From Candidatus Methanoplasma sp. (GTDB taxonomy: Archaea; Thermoplasmatota; Thermoplasmata; Methanomassiliicoccales; Methanomethylophilaceae), in the NCBI GenBank assembly GCA_031288985.1, contig JAITQH010000084.1, positions 1-7,354 of the forward strand: a stretch of DNA of 7,354 bases. The letters are read 5' to 3'. This document shows positions 1 through 6,601 of the stretch, one piece after another. Below the pieces are notes generated by a model, which did no database searches, had not been told where the DNA came from, and saw nothing but the letters and a program-made list of their open reading frames with translations. Numbering within the stretch: position 1 is the stretch's first letter; each line of letters begins with the position of its first letter. The translations under genes were made by a program, and so were the position numbers.

Positions 1-1
1 C

Positions 2-394
2 GTCTCCCTCGGCGGAGAGGTCGTGCTGCTGGACCCCAAGATGGTGTGCGGACGCGATCATATAGTCTCGGCCGTGATGCATGCGGAGCGTGCGTTCGCG
101 AACGGCGCGAACCGATCCAAGAACATTCTCACAGAGATCATTCTGTATGCGGCCGGCGAACGGCAGATCGGCCGGGCCGTCGAGAAGATGCGCCCCAAGG
201 GGAACGGCATGGTCGCGGTGCTGCTCGGGATCTCCGATCCAAGGCTTGAGGACATCGGCCTGGAGATCTGCGATGAATTCTTGGAGCCGTCGACCGACAA
301 GCTCCTGGCGCTGGGCGTGGATCCCGTGGAAGGCGTGCCTCCGGAAGATCTCATCCTCGAGCATGTGGCGATGGTCGATCTTATGAAACAGTGA
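2..394 (+). CDS. cgi121: KEOPS complex subunit Cgi121-like protein (5' end outside window)
   Basis: Cgi121 is a small subunit of the archaeal/eukaryotic KEOPS complex, which transfers the threonylcarbamoyl group onto A37 of ANN-decoding tRNAs (t6A). It binds the kinase subunit Bud32 and helps hold the tRNA. The frame is open from base 2, so the gene starts upstream. A GTG at 23 is an internal Val codon rather than a convincing start, because archaeal homologues have a further beta strand before it. The signature is the helix reading NILTEIILYAAGERQIGRA (bases about 119-178), which matches the family pattern of a conserved EI-L-AsGqRQI segment. The C-terminal part ends in a helix typical of the family. 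About 130 residues are visible, against roughly 150 for full-length archaeal members. It converges on the mevalonate operon and ends 58 bases from it. The assignment rests on remembered family motifs, without a search. Confidence 0.82.
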   Translation, partial: VSLGGEVVLLDPKMVCGRDHIVSAVMHAERAFANGANRSKNILTEIILYAAGERQIGRAVEKMRPKGNGMVAVLLGISDPRLEDIGLEICDEFLEPSTDKLLALGVDPVEGVPPEDLILEHVAMVDLMKQ

Positions 395-412
395 CCGGGG
401 CTTTCGCCCCGG
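395..412 (+). terminator. GC-rich hairpin after cgi121
   Basis: A perfect 7-bp stem (CCGGGGC / GCCCCGG) with a 4-base loop begins directly after the TGA stop of the cgi121-like gene. It is followed by an A-rich rather than T-rich stretch on the plus strand, so it is not a canonical oligo-T terminator. It may act as a 3'-end stabiliser or work with the adjacent hairpin at 428-443. Confidence 0.45.
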
Positions 413-416
413 GTTG

Positions 417-443
417 TAAATAAAAATGCCTGCCTGTGCAGGC
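417..443 (-). terminator. Terminator of the mevalonate operon (hairpin plus T-tract)
   Basis: On the minus strand, 8 bases after the DUF35 stop codon, a perfect 6-bp stem GCCTGC / GCAGGC with a 4-base loop (443-428) is followed directly by ATTTTTATTT (427-418). Archaeal RNA polymerase terminates mainly at oligo-T tracts, so the T-tract is probably the active part. Its position marks the end of the four-gene operon. Confidence 0.7.
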
Positions 444-451
444 TGTGGTTT

Positions 452-856
452 TCAGACGTCGGGAACGAACTTGAACCCGTAGTGGATCACTCCGGACGCG
501 CCGTCCGCATCCAGTTTGCGAAGCACCGCGCGCACGGGCATTCCTATCTCGATCTTGTCGAGATCGGCGTCCACAAGCTGTCCCGCGATCAGAACGTCGT
601 CCTTCGTCTTCACGAACACGACCGCGTACGGCTTCAGGAAGTCGTTGCAGGCCGGAGATTCATGGACGACGGAGAATGAGAATATCTCGCCGTTCCTGTC
701 GATCTTGTGCTTCTCCACCTTCCCGATGCTGTCCCTGCGGCATTTGGGGCAGAAGTCGCGCTTCGGGAAATAGACCTTCCCGCAGCATCCGCACTTCGAT
801 CCCTCGAGGTTGTACCTTCCCGGTATCTCTCTCCACTCTCTTGCGACGGACGACAT
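452..856 (-). CDS. DUF35 zinc-ribbon / OB-fold protein, thiolase-HMGCS complex bridging subunit
   Basis: This 134-residue protein has an N-terminal rubredoxin-like zinc ribbon, with C22-x2-C25 and C36-x2-C39 (an extra Cys at 24), followed by an OB-fold of about 90 residues. This is the usual layout of the DUF35 (COG1545) family. In Methanothermococcus the DUF35 protein sits between acetoacetyl-CoA thiolase and HMG-CoA synthase and helps form a shared CoA-binding site for channelling the intermediate. It is the last gene of the operon. Its ATG overlaps the thiolase TGA by one base (TGATG, 858-854), and a strong Shine-Dalgarno GGAGG lies at 868-864, 7 nt ahead, so translation is probably coupled. 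All four expected zinc ligands are present. The family is clear from motifs. The complex role follows from the homologous operon and has not been shown for this organism. Confidence 0.9.
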   Translation of the reverse strand: MSSVAREWREIPGRYNLEGSKCGCCGKVYFPKRDFCPKCRRDSIGKVEKHKIDRNGEIFSFSVVHESPACNDFLKPYAVVFVKTKDDVLIAGQLVDADLDKIEIGMPVRAVLRKLDADGASGVIHYGFKFVPDV

Positions 857-2025
857 CAGACCGCCTCCAATATGCTCACGGTGACAGCGGAACCGGTGCC
901 TCCGACGCTCTGCGCCAGACCGTATTTCGCGTCCTTCACCTGCCTCTTGTCCGCGGTCCCTCTCAACTGTTCGGCGATCTCCACTATCTGCGCCACGCCT
1001 GCGGCTCCGATGGGGTATCCTCTCGCCTTAAGGCCGCCGGATGTGTTCACGGCAACCTTTCCGGACCCGACCCTGGTGTCCCCGTTGAGGAACGCTTTGC
1101 CCGCCTCCCCTTTCTTGTACAGGCCGAGGTCCTGCAGCGCCAATATCCCCGCCACGGAGAAGTCGTCGTGCACCTCGGCCACATTGATGTCCTTTGCGGT
1201 TATGCCCGCCAGGGAGTATGCCTTCTGCGCCGCCGCCGCCGTGGCGCCGAACGTCGTGATGTCGGGTCTTTGGAACAGAGCCAGCGTGTCGCTGGCCTGC
1301 GCCGTTGCCGAGACCTTGACGTATTTGTCGGTGTATTTTTTGGCTTCGTCCAGAGGACAGAGCACCACTGCCGCCGCGCCGTCGGTTATGGGCGCGCAGT
1401 CGAACATCCCCAGAGGCGACGCCACCGGGCCCGATCTGAGCACCGTCTCTATCGGCACCGCTTTCCTGAACTGCGCCCCGGGGTTGAGTTCTCCGTGGAA
1501 GTGGCTGTTGACGGCCACGGAAGCTATCTCCTCGCGGGTCGCCGTGCCCTCATGTATGAGCCTGCGCGCTATGATCGCATAGAGCGACGCCAGAGTGAGG
1601 CCCATTCCCGCCTCCCATTCCGCGTCCGCCGTGGAGTCCATTATGTGATTGATGGATGCGTCATCGAGATCGGTCATCTTCTCCGCCCCTCCGACGAGGA
1701 CGGTGTTGTGGAGTCCTGACGCCACCGCCATGACCGCCTGCCTGAACGCGACGCCTCCGGACGCACCGCCCGCCTCCACCCTCGTGGCGGGTATGTGGTG
1801 GCTTGCCATTCCGGAATAGTCCGCTATCAGTGCATCGATGTGCTGCTGGTCGATGAATCTGCCCGCCGACAGATTGCCGATGAACACGCCGTCTATCTCC
1901 TCTCCGGAGAGTTTTGCGTCCTCTATGGCCTTTATTCCCGCTTCGAGCCCGAGGCTCCTGAATGATTTGTCCCAAAGTTCTCCGAACTTGGTCACTCCCA
2001 CGCCTATTATTGCTACATCTCTCAT
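856..2025 (-). CDS. Thiolase-family protein lacking the catalytic Cys/Cys/His residues
   Basis: This 389-residue full-length thiolase fold starts MRDVAIIGVGVTKFGELWD, as archaeal acetoacetyl-CoA thiolases of the SCP2-like type do. The active enzyme condenses two acetyl-CoA into acetoacetyl-CoA for the mevalonate pathway. Three family motifs can be located, each altered at the catalytic position. The nucleophile motif normally reads EAaCASGG but here is EAGGASGG (Cys to Gly87, codon GGT at 1767-1765). The HDCF motif is HDDF (His286 kept, Cys to Asp288). The GHP motif is GYP (His to Tyr337, in GLKARGYPIG). The reading frame, length and surrounding motifs are otherwise intact, so this is not a recently broken gene. 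Its start has an SD-like GGAGTGA (2036-2030) embedded in the end of the HMG-CoA synthase gene, with a 4-nt gap between genes. It is probably a structural or regulatory member of the HMGCS-DUF35 complex; standard thiolase activity is unlikely. Confidence 0.92.
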   Translation of the reverse strand: MRDVAIIGVGVTKFGELWDKSFRSLGLEAGIKAIEDAKLSGEEIDGVFIGNLSAGRFIDQQHIDALIADYSGMASHHIPATRVEAGGASGGVAFRQAVMAVASGLHNTVLVGGAEKMTDLDDASINHIMDSTADAEWEAGMGLTLASLYAIIARRLIHEGTATREEIASVAVNSHFHGELNPGAQFRKAVPIETVLRSGPVASPLGMFDCAPITDGAAAVVLCPLDEAKKYTDKYVKVSATAQASDTLALFQRPDITTFGATAAAAQKAYSLAGITAKDINVAEVHDDFSVAGILALQDLGLYKKGEAGKAFLNGDTRVGSGKVAVNTSGGLKARGYPIGAAGVAQIVEIAEQLRGTADKRQVKDAKYGLAQSVGGTGSAVTVSILEAV

Positions 2026-2029
2026 GTCA

Positions 2030-3082
2030 TCACTCCGACATTATTATCTTGCCCTTGTGCTTCGCATAGAGCCCGTAGTCCAGATACACCGGGTTCGCGA
2101 TGATCTTGTCCACGGTCGGCGCGTTCTCCCTTTTGTATCCGGTTATTGCGTCCGTCACGGTTATGTCGAACGCGTCGCTGCCCGCGCCGGATCCGTACGA
2201 CGTGACGAATATCCTGTCTCCGGCCTGCGCCTTGTCCAACACCGCCGCCAGCCCCAGAGGGACCGATCCGCTGTAAGTGTTGCCTATGTTGGGCGTGAGC
2301 AGCCCCGTCTCGATCTGCTCCGGTGTGAATCCGAGCATTCCTGCCACCCTGGTGGGGAATTTGCCGTTGGGCTGGTGGAATACGGCGTATTTGTAATCCT
2401 GCGGTTTGGATCCCACCTCCGCCAAAAGCTTCTTCGCGGCGGATGTTATATGTTTGAAATATGCGGGTTCGCCGGTGAACCTCCCTCCGTGGAGGGGGTA
2501 AGGCTGCCCTTCGCGCCTCCAGAAGTCCGGAGTGTCCGTTGTGAAACTGAGGGTCTTGTTGATCTTTGCTATGACATTTTTGCTTCCGATGAGATATGCA
2601 GCGCCGCCCGCCGATGCGGAATATTCCAAAGCATCGCCGGGAGCTCCCTGGGATGTGTCGGCGCCTATCGCAACGCCGTACTTCGCCATGCCGGCGCCCA
2701 CGAGCCCCATGCATGCCTGCATGCCGGCCGTTCCCGCCTTGCAGGCGAATTCCATGTCCACCGCCGTCATGTCGGGGGTGGCCTCTATGGCCTCCGCGAC
2801 TATGGACGCGGTGGGCTTCACCGCGTAAGGGTGCGACTCCGACCCGACATACACCGCGCCGATGTCCTTCGGATCCACGTCGGGGACGCGGGCCATCATG
2901 TTCCTGGCCGCCTCCGTCGCGATCGTCACAACATCTTCGTCGCATCCGGGGACGGACTTCTGATTTATCATCAGGCCTTTCCCCATGCTTTTGCCGTCCA
3001 CTCCCCAGATCCTTCCGATCTCCTCAGGCTTTATCCTGAAGCGGGGGATATACGCGCCGTAGCTTACGATACCTACATCCAT
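2030..3082 (-). CDS. Hydroxymethylglutaryl-CoA synthase (archaeal type)
   Basis: HMG-CoA synthase condenses acetyl-CoA with acetoacetyl-CoA to give HMG-CoA, which HMG-CoA reductase turns into mevalonate for isoprenoid ether lipids. The 350-residue length is usual for the archaeal enzyme. It begins MDVGIVSYGAYIPRFRI. The catalytic residues are all visible: Glu82 in GSESHPYAVKP, nucleophile Cys114 in EFACKAGT, and His236 in VFHQPNGKFP. The later NIGNTYSGS motif (265-273) is also intact. It begins one base after the TAA of the upstream regulator (TAAGATG), with a purine-rich SD-like GAAGGG at 3095-3090. It ends in tandem TGA TGA just ahead of the thiolase-family gene. An active synthase beside an apparently inactive thiolase means acetoacetyl-CoA must come from somewhere else. 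Confidence 0.95.
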   Translation of the reverse strand: MDVGIVSYGAYIPRFRIKPEEIGRIWGVDGKSMGKGLMINQKSVPGCDEDVVTIATEAARNMMARVPDVDPKDIGAVYVGSESHPYAVKPTASIVAEAIEATPDMTAVDMEFACKAGTAGMQACMGLVGAGMAKYGVAIGADTSQGAPGDALEYSASAGGAAYLIGSKNVIAKINKTLSFTTDTPDFWRREGQPYPLHGGRFTGEPAYFKHITSAAKKLLAEVGSKPQDYKYAVFHQPNGKFPTRVAGMLGFTPEQIETGLLTPNIGNTYSGSVPLGLAAVLDKAQAGDRIFVTSYGSGAGSDAFDITVTDAITGYKRENAPTVDKIIANPVYLDYGLYAKHKGKIIMSE

Positions 3083-3083
3083 C

Positions 3084-3776
3084 TTATTTCCCTTCTTTCA
3101 ATTCATTCATTTTGCCCACTATGTCTTCCACCGTGAGCTTCGTCGTCACGAGCGGTATGCCTTCCAGCTTCGCCAGTTTCACGGCCAGCGGGTCGGTCTG
3201 CTCCGGCTGCTGGTATACGACCATCGCAGGCGTGAGCGGGTGGGCCCTGATGGCCACCATCGGAGAACGGCCGAAATGCACATTGGTGAATATCAGCGCC
3301 CTCTCGATGCTCCATCCGTATATTTTCAGATAATCTTCCGAGCTGAGGCTGAGGATCGCTTTTACGGAGTCCACGATCGTGTATCCGTATATGCGCTTGG
3401 CAGGCATCCTCTCGGTGTTAAGATTCTTGCCGGATATGGATTCGATGAACCTTTTCTCGTCGATCCCCTCTGCAAACTCGTCCATGGCTATGATGCATTC
3501 GAGCTTCAGGCTCGGCATATAGCGGGACATGACCTGGGATCCGTTCTCTGCGTCGAGTTTTACGAAGGCGTCCACCATCTTGCGGACCACGTTCACTCCG
3601 GGAGACTTCCTTCTTCCCGCTTCATAGTCGCTGATGACGGAATGCGAGATCCCCATGGCGTCCGCCAGTCTGTGCTGGGACAGCTTGAATTCCTCTCTCC
3701 ATTTCCTTATGGTCTTTCCGGGCTCGGCGGAGAGTGCGATCTCTCCCGCAATCTTCTCTTTAAACTCGTCAGCCAT
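3084..3776 (-). CDS. HTH (Xre-type) transcriptional regulator, first gene of the mevalonate operon
   Basis: This 230-residue protein has an N-terminal Xre/Cro-type helix-turn-helix. The core, at about residues 27-60 from the start chosen here, runs through KLSQHRLADAMGISHSVISD and EAGRRKSPG. A C-terminal domain of about 150 residues follows, with the segment RIYGYTIVDSVKAIL and a glycine/proline-rich region around RAHPLTPAMVVYQQP. It resembles the archaeal predicted-regulator family COG1709, remembered as a frequent neighbour of HMG-CoA synthase in archaea. I chose ATG 3776 over the in-frame ATG at 3797 (7 codons longer). The TATA box TTAAATA (3804-3798) lies about 25 nt upstream of 3776, the archaeal spacing for a leaderless transcript, and it abuts the 3797 ATG. 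No Shine-Dalgarno precedes either start. The ligand is unknown. Control of this operon is inferred from position only. Confidence 0.85.
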   Translation of the reverse strand: MADEFKEKIAGEIALSAEPGKTIRKWREEFKLSQHRLADAMGISHSVISDYEAGRRKSPGVNVVRKMVDAFVKLDAENGSQVMSRYMPSLKLECIIAMDEFAEGIDEKRFIESISGKNLNTERMPAKRIYGYTIVDSVKAILSLSSEDYLKIYGWSIERALIFTNVHFGRSPMVAIRAHPLTPAMVVYQQPEQTDPLAVKLAKLEGIPLVTTKLTVEDIVGKMNELKEGK

Positions 3777-3797
3777 TGCCGTTAAATCAGAATGCAT

Positions 3798-3804
3798 TAT
3801 TTAA
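3798..3804 (-). promoter_or_regulatory. TATA box of the regulator-HMGCS-thiolase-DUF35 operon
   Basis: The minus strand reads ATAATTAAATAATG here. The TTAAATA core is centred about 25 nt from the ATG at 3776, the normal TATA-to-start distance in archaea, so the transcript is probably leaderless. A short inverted repeat CGTC-AATC-GACG (3835-3824) lies about 28 nt further upstream and could be an operator, but a 4-bp arm is weak. Confidence 0.6.
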
Positions 3805-3843
3805 TTATGTCGAATGCCCCTATCGTCGATTGACGTAATAAAC

Positions 3844-5238
3844 TCAGCCGAGTTCTTCCCTGAGCCTGTCGGCGACTGTGCGGAGGACCTTCAGCCTTGC
3901 ATACTTCTTGTCGTTGGACTCCACGACCGTCCACGGCGCGTGCTCGGTGTCCGTCGTCTCCAGGACGGCGTCTATGCGTTCGCCGTACGCATCCCATTTG
4001 GAACGGTTGCGCCAGTCGTCGTCGGTGATCTTCCACTGTTTCATGGGGTCCTTCATCCTCTTTTTGAACCGCTTCAGCTGCTTCTCCTGCGAGATCTCCA
4101 TCCAGAATTTTATGACGATCGCGCCGTTGTCCGCAAGCACCCTTTCAAAACCGTTGATCTCTCCGGGAGACCTCAGATACTCGCTCTCCGAGCACAGCCC
4201 TTCGACGGGTTCGACAAGCATCCTGCCGTACCATGTTCTGTCGTACACCGTGGTGCGGCCCGCCGCCGGCATTGTGTTGGAGAATCTCCACAGGTACGTG
4301 TGGCTCAGCTCATCCTGCGTGGGCGCCTTTATCGGCACCACCCTGTATCCGCGGGGATTCATTGCATGGCACAGGTGTTTTATGGCCGACCCTTTTCCGG
4401 CGGCGTCCCATCCTTCGAATCCGACGATCAGCGAGCGCTCGCTTCCGGCCAGCCTCTCCTGCAGGATCGCGAGCTCGTCCGACGCCTCGTTTATCTGCGC
4501 CTCGTAGTCGCCTTCGAACTTCTTGGAGAGGTCCGTGCCGGCGCGTGCGTTGGGAAAGCGTCTTTCAAAGGGAATGGGGATGCGCTCCGGCTCCTGCGCG
4601 AGCCTCGCCTCCATCCTTTTGACTATGGCCGAGGCCGCCCTCATCACGGTGTCTTTGACCTCTCCCGCGTCGATGATGTTCCATGGGCAGTGGAGGGTGT
4701 CCGTCATTCTGCTTATGCGGTCCACGGCGATCTCGCGGTATTCAGACAGATCTATGTGGTCCACGCACAGGAACGAACACTCGGCGGGGCTGCGGCTGTA
4801 AAGGTCGCCGTGCTCTCTGATGACGGCTTCCGACGCCCTCAGCAATATCTTGATCACAAGGGTGCCGTTGTTGGAGAGGTACGTCTCGAATCCGTTCGCC
4901 ATGCCGAGCATCCTGTCAAGGCCCTCCCTGTCTTCGGAGTTGTGCCTCTCGATGATCGCCGAATACCAAGAACGGTCGTAAAGGGCTATGCGGGAGTCTG
5001 CGGGCGTGTTTCTCATGAACCCTGCGATGCTCCACGGATCCCTGGGCATGTTCGGGTTGAAGCGGTGGTACTCCACACCCCTGGGCTCCAGACAGCGCAC
5101 GAGTTCGTTGATCACTCTGCCTATCACCCTTCCGCTGTTCCCTTCGAACAATATCAGAACAGGTATGCCCTTCTCATAGGCCTTCTGCTGTACGATGTTC
5201 AGTCGTTCGTTCAGACCTTTGTCGATCAGGGCATCCAT
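3844..5238 (-). CDS. Two-domain PPK2-family polyphosphate kinase (polyphosphate:AMP phosphotransferase type)
   Basis: PPK2 enzymes move phosphate between polyphosphate and nucleotides. The fused two-domain class mostly phosphorylates AMP to ADP using polyphosphate. This 464-residue protein has two tandem PPK2 domains. The C-terminal one (about 240-464) is complete: Walker A FEGWDAAGKGS (274-284), Walker B-like VYDRTWYGR (331-339), and the lid region with basic residues RFKKRMKDP followed by W-rich ITDDDW. The N-terminal domain (about 10-215) keeps the fold pattern and a YDRSWY motif (87-92). Its Walker A is degraded to FEGNSGRVIGR, lacking the D-A-A-G-K residues, so it is probably non-catalytic. 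This asymmetry is known for two-domain PPK2 proteins such as PA3455 of Pseudomonas aeruginosa. The gene has its own TATA box and no SD, so it is probably a leaderless single-gene unit. The substrate preference is inferred. Confidence 0.9.
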   Translation of the reverse strand: MDALIDKGLNERLNIVQQKAYEKGIPVLILFEGNSGRVIGRVINELVRCLEPRGVEYHRFNPNMPRDPWSIAGFMRNTPADSRIALYDRSWYSAIIERHNSEDREGLDRMLGMANGFETYLSNNGTLVIKILLRASEAVIREHGDLYSRSPAECSFLCVDHIDLSEYREIAVDRISRMTDTLHCPWNIIDAGEVKDTVMRAASAIVKRMEARLAQEPERIPIPFERRFPNARAGTDLSKKFEGDYEAQINEASDELAILQERLAGSERSLIVGFEGWDAAGKGSAIKHLCHAMNPRGYRVVPIKAPTQDELSHTYLWRFSNTMPAAGRTTVYDRTWYGRMLVEPVEGLCSESEYLRSPGEINGFERVLADNGAIVIKFWMEISQEKQLKRFKKRMKDPMKQWKITDDDWRNRSKWDAYGERIDAVLETTDTEHAPWTVVESNDKKYARLKVLRTVADRLREELG

Positions 5239-5259
5239 GCATTCCGTATGCGGGTGCGG

Positions 5260-5269
5260 ATATTAATAA
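5260..5269 (-). promoter_or_regulatory. TATA box of the PPK2 gene
   Basis: The minus strand reads TTATTAATAT, centred about 26 nt upstream of the ATG at 5238. There is no purine-rich SD in between (the spacer is CCGCACCCGCATACGGAATGC). This fits a leaderless archaeal promoter lying in the 42-base gap after the transglutaminase-like gene. Confidence 0.6.
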
Positions 5270-5280
5270 CGGCTGCGGCC

Positions 5281-6576
5281 TCACTTGGCGGGATAGAAGG
5301 CGTAAAGCCCATTGTTGTTGTTCTCTTTCTGCAGATAGAACGAATATGGGTTGCCTTCGTGCGCGTTTCTCTGAGACAGCCCCAATTCCATGAAGCTTTC
5401 CACGGTGGTCTCGCCGGCGGCGTACGTCTTTCCGTTCTTCACGCCTTTGAGATATTCGTAGGCCATGGTCGTGGAGGGAGAATAGTCCGCGTCCACGACG
5501 ACAGCGGTCATGGCGTGCCCGGGAAGCACCAGTATCGCCGACTCATAACCGGCCGCGGCGTATATGGCGGCCGCCAGGATCGACGTGTCCTCGCAGTCGC
5601 CGGCGCCGTTGTATATGGTCTCTATGGGGTATTGGAAATATTCGTTCGTGCCGAACATGTACTTGTCGGCGTCCATGTTGTTGGAGTTCGGCGGATATTT
5701 GATGCATATCTGGTCGAACGCCAGCACGAAGTTTGCGAATCCCGGATCTGTATTGCTGTGCGGACCGTACAGAATGGTCAGCTTTTCCGCCATATCGACA
5801 ACCACGGGATCGTTGTACTCTATGAATGAAGAATATGCGCTCGAAGACGGCCACCTTCCGTTCTTGTTCTTGTTGCGGGCGTCGTCATAGGCTTGGTAAT
5901 CAAAGATCACATCCATTTCGTACGCCTTGTTCTCATAGATCCATGAATAGCTTTTCTCCACGGTGGTGAAATATTTCACCTTGCCTTCATACGTCTTGAC
6001 TGCGTTGTACGTGTCGGATCCGGAGTAGCATTTCAAAGACACTTGGAACCACCCGGCTCCGGGGGCCGATGTCGTGCCGTCGGAGTTGTTAAGGAAATAA
6101 TGAAGTGCGGGTTCGGCTTTCCTTACAGGCGTCATGCCCGAATATTTTGTGCCGAGCGTGTCGGTGTATACGTTGTGGTCGAGATCGAAGAGCTTCCATT
6201 CGTAGAAGGTGTACTCGGCGGCCTTTTCCGGATCCAAGACGAATTCCATCTCGTCGCTGAGCACCCCGACCGACAGCGTCTCTTGTCCGGGGAGAAATGC
6301 TCCGCTGAGGACGAACTTGTCCCCGTTGTCAAGATATATCGTATACGTGGGTTCTTCCCTGTCCAGCGAATAAGAGAACGCGAATACTGTCGTGACCGCG
6401 GCCAAGACCAAGATCAGAACGACTGCGACTGCCAGATATTTTGCCGAATTCGACTTCTTTGCGGCCTTCGGAGCGTACATTGGACCGGGCGCGGCGTACG
6501 GAGCCACGAAGGCGCCGCAGGCCGCACAGAACGACGAACCGTCCGGCACGCTGTTTCCGCAATGGGGACAGAACAT
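5281..6576 (-). CDS. Zinc-ribbon, single-TM, transglutaminase-like surface protein
   Basis: This 431-residue protein is of modular type. An N-terminal zinc ribbon carries C3-x2-C6 and C17-x2-C20 (MFCPHCGNSV... FCAACGAF). An Ala/Pro-rich linker and a basic KKSNSAK stretch precede one hydrophobic segment (about 46-68). The remaining 360 residues are Tyr/Asp/Asn-rich. Near the C-terminus is a transglutaminase-like papain-fold core with Cys328 in GAGDCEDTS, His354 in LPGHAM and Asp362 in VVVDADYS, a plausible Cys-His-Asp triad. The positive-inside rule puts the zinc ribbon in the cytoplasm and the enzyme-like domain outside. I chose ATG 6576 because the ribbon starts there and a TATA box lies about 30 nt upstream. 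A longer reading from 6729 adds 51 low-complexity Arg-rich residues and would cover that promoter. The substrate (peptide bond, cell-envelope crosslink) is unknown. Confidence 0.85.
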   Translation of the reverse strand: MFCPHCGNSVPDGSSFCAACGAFVAPYAAPGPMYAPKAAKKSNSAKYLAVAVVLILVLAAVTTVFAFSYSLDREEPTYTIYLDNGDKFVLSGAFLPGQETLSVGVLSDEMEFVLDPEKAAEYTFYEWKLFDLDHNVYTDTLGTKYSGMTPVRKAEPALHYFLNNSDGTTSAPGAGWFQVSLKCYSGSDTYNAVKTYEGKVKYFTTVEKSYSWIYENKAYEMDVIFDYQAYDDARNKNKNGRWPSSSAYSSFIEYNDPVVVDMAEKLTILYGPHSNTDPGFANFVLAFDQICIKYPPNSNNMDADKYMFGTNEYFQYPIETIYNGAGDCEDTSILAAAIYAAAGYESAILVLPGHAMTAVVVDADYSPSTTMAYEYLKGVKNGKTYAAGETTVESFMELGLSQRNAHEGNPYSFYLQKENNNNGLYAFYPAK

Positions 6577-6601
6577 GGAAAGCTTGGATGGCGTGCCGGC
6601 A

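Larger units (their letters stand above)
452..3776 (-). other. Four-gene operon: regulator, HMG-CoA synthase, thiolase-like, DUF35
   Basis: The genes are packed with gaps of 1 nt and 4 nt and a 1-nt overlap. One TATA box lies before the first gene and one hairpin/T-tract terminator after the last. The first gene appears leaderless while the three downstream genes have purine-rich or clear Shine-Dalgarno motifs (3095-3090, 2036-2030, 868-864). The arrangement matches the archaeal acetoacetyl-CoA thiolase/HMGCS/DUF35 gene cluster. Confidence 0.85.

Noticed and set aside
676..1719. Plus-strand open frames opposite the thiolase and DUF35 genes
   Set aside because: Low-complexity Arg/Ser/Pro-rich translations without motifs, covering conserved genes on the other strand.
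856..2025. Thiolase gene as a pseudogene
   Set aside because: The frame is unbroken over the full family length, the remaining motifs are conserved, and its start and stop signals are coupled to neighbours. Only the catalytic positions differ, which points to selected change rather than decay.
1838..3136. Plus-strand 432-codon frame opposite HMG-CoA synthase
   Set aside because: It is antisense to a gene with all catalytic residues conserved; the translation shows no domain.
3814..5829. Long plus-strand open reading frame of 671 codons
   Set aside because: It is antisense to two genes with clear catalytic motifs (PPK2 and the transglutaminase-like protein), has no recognisable domain, and its translation is rich in Arg/His/Val as expected for a GC-rich shadow frame.
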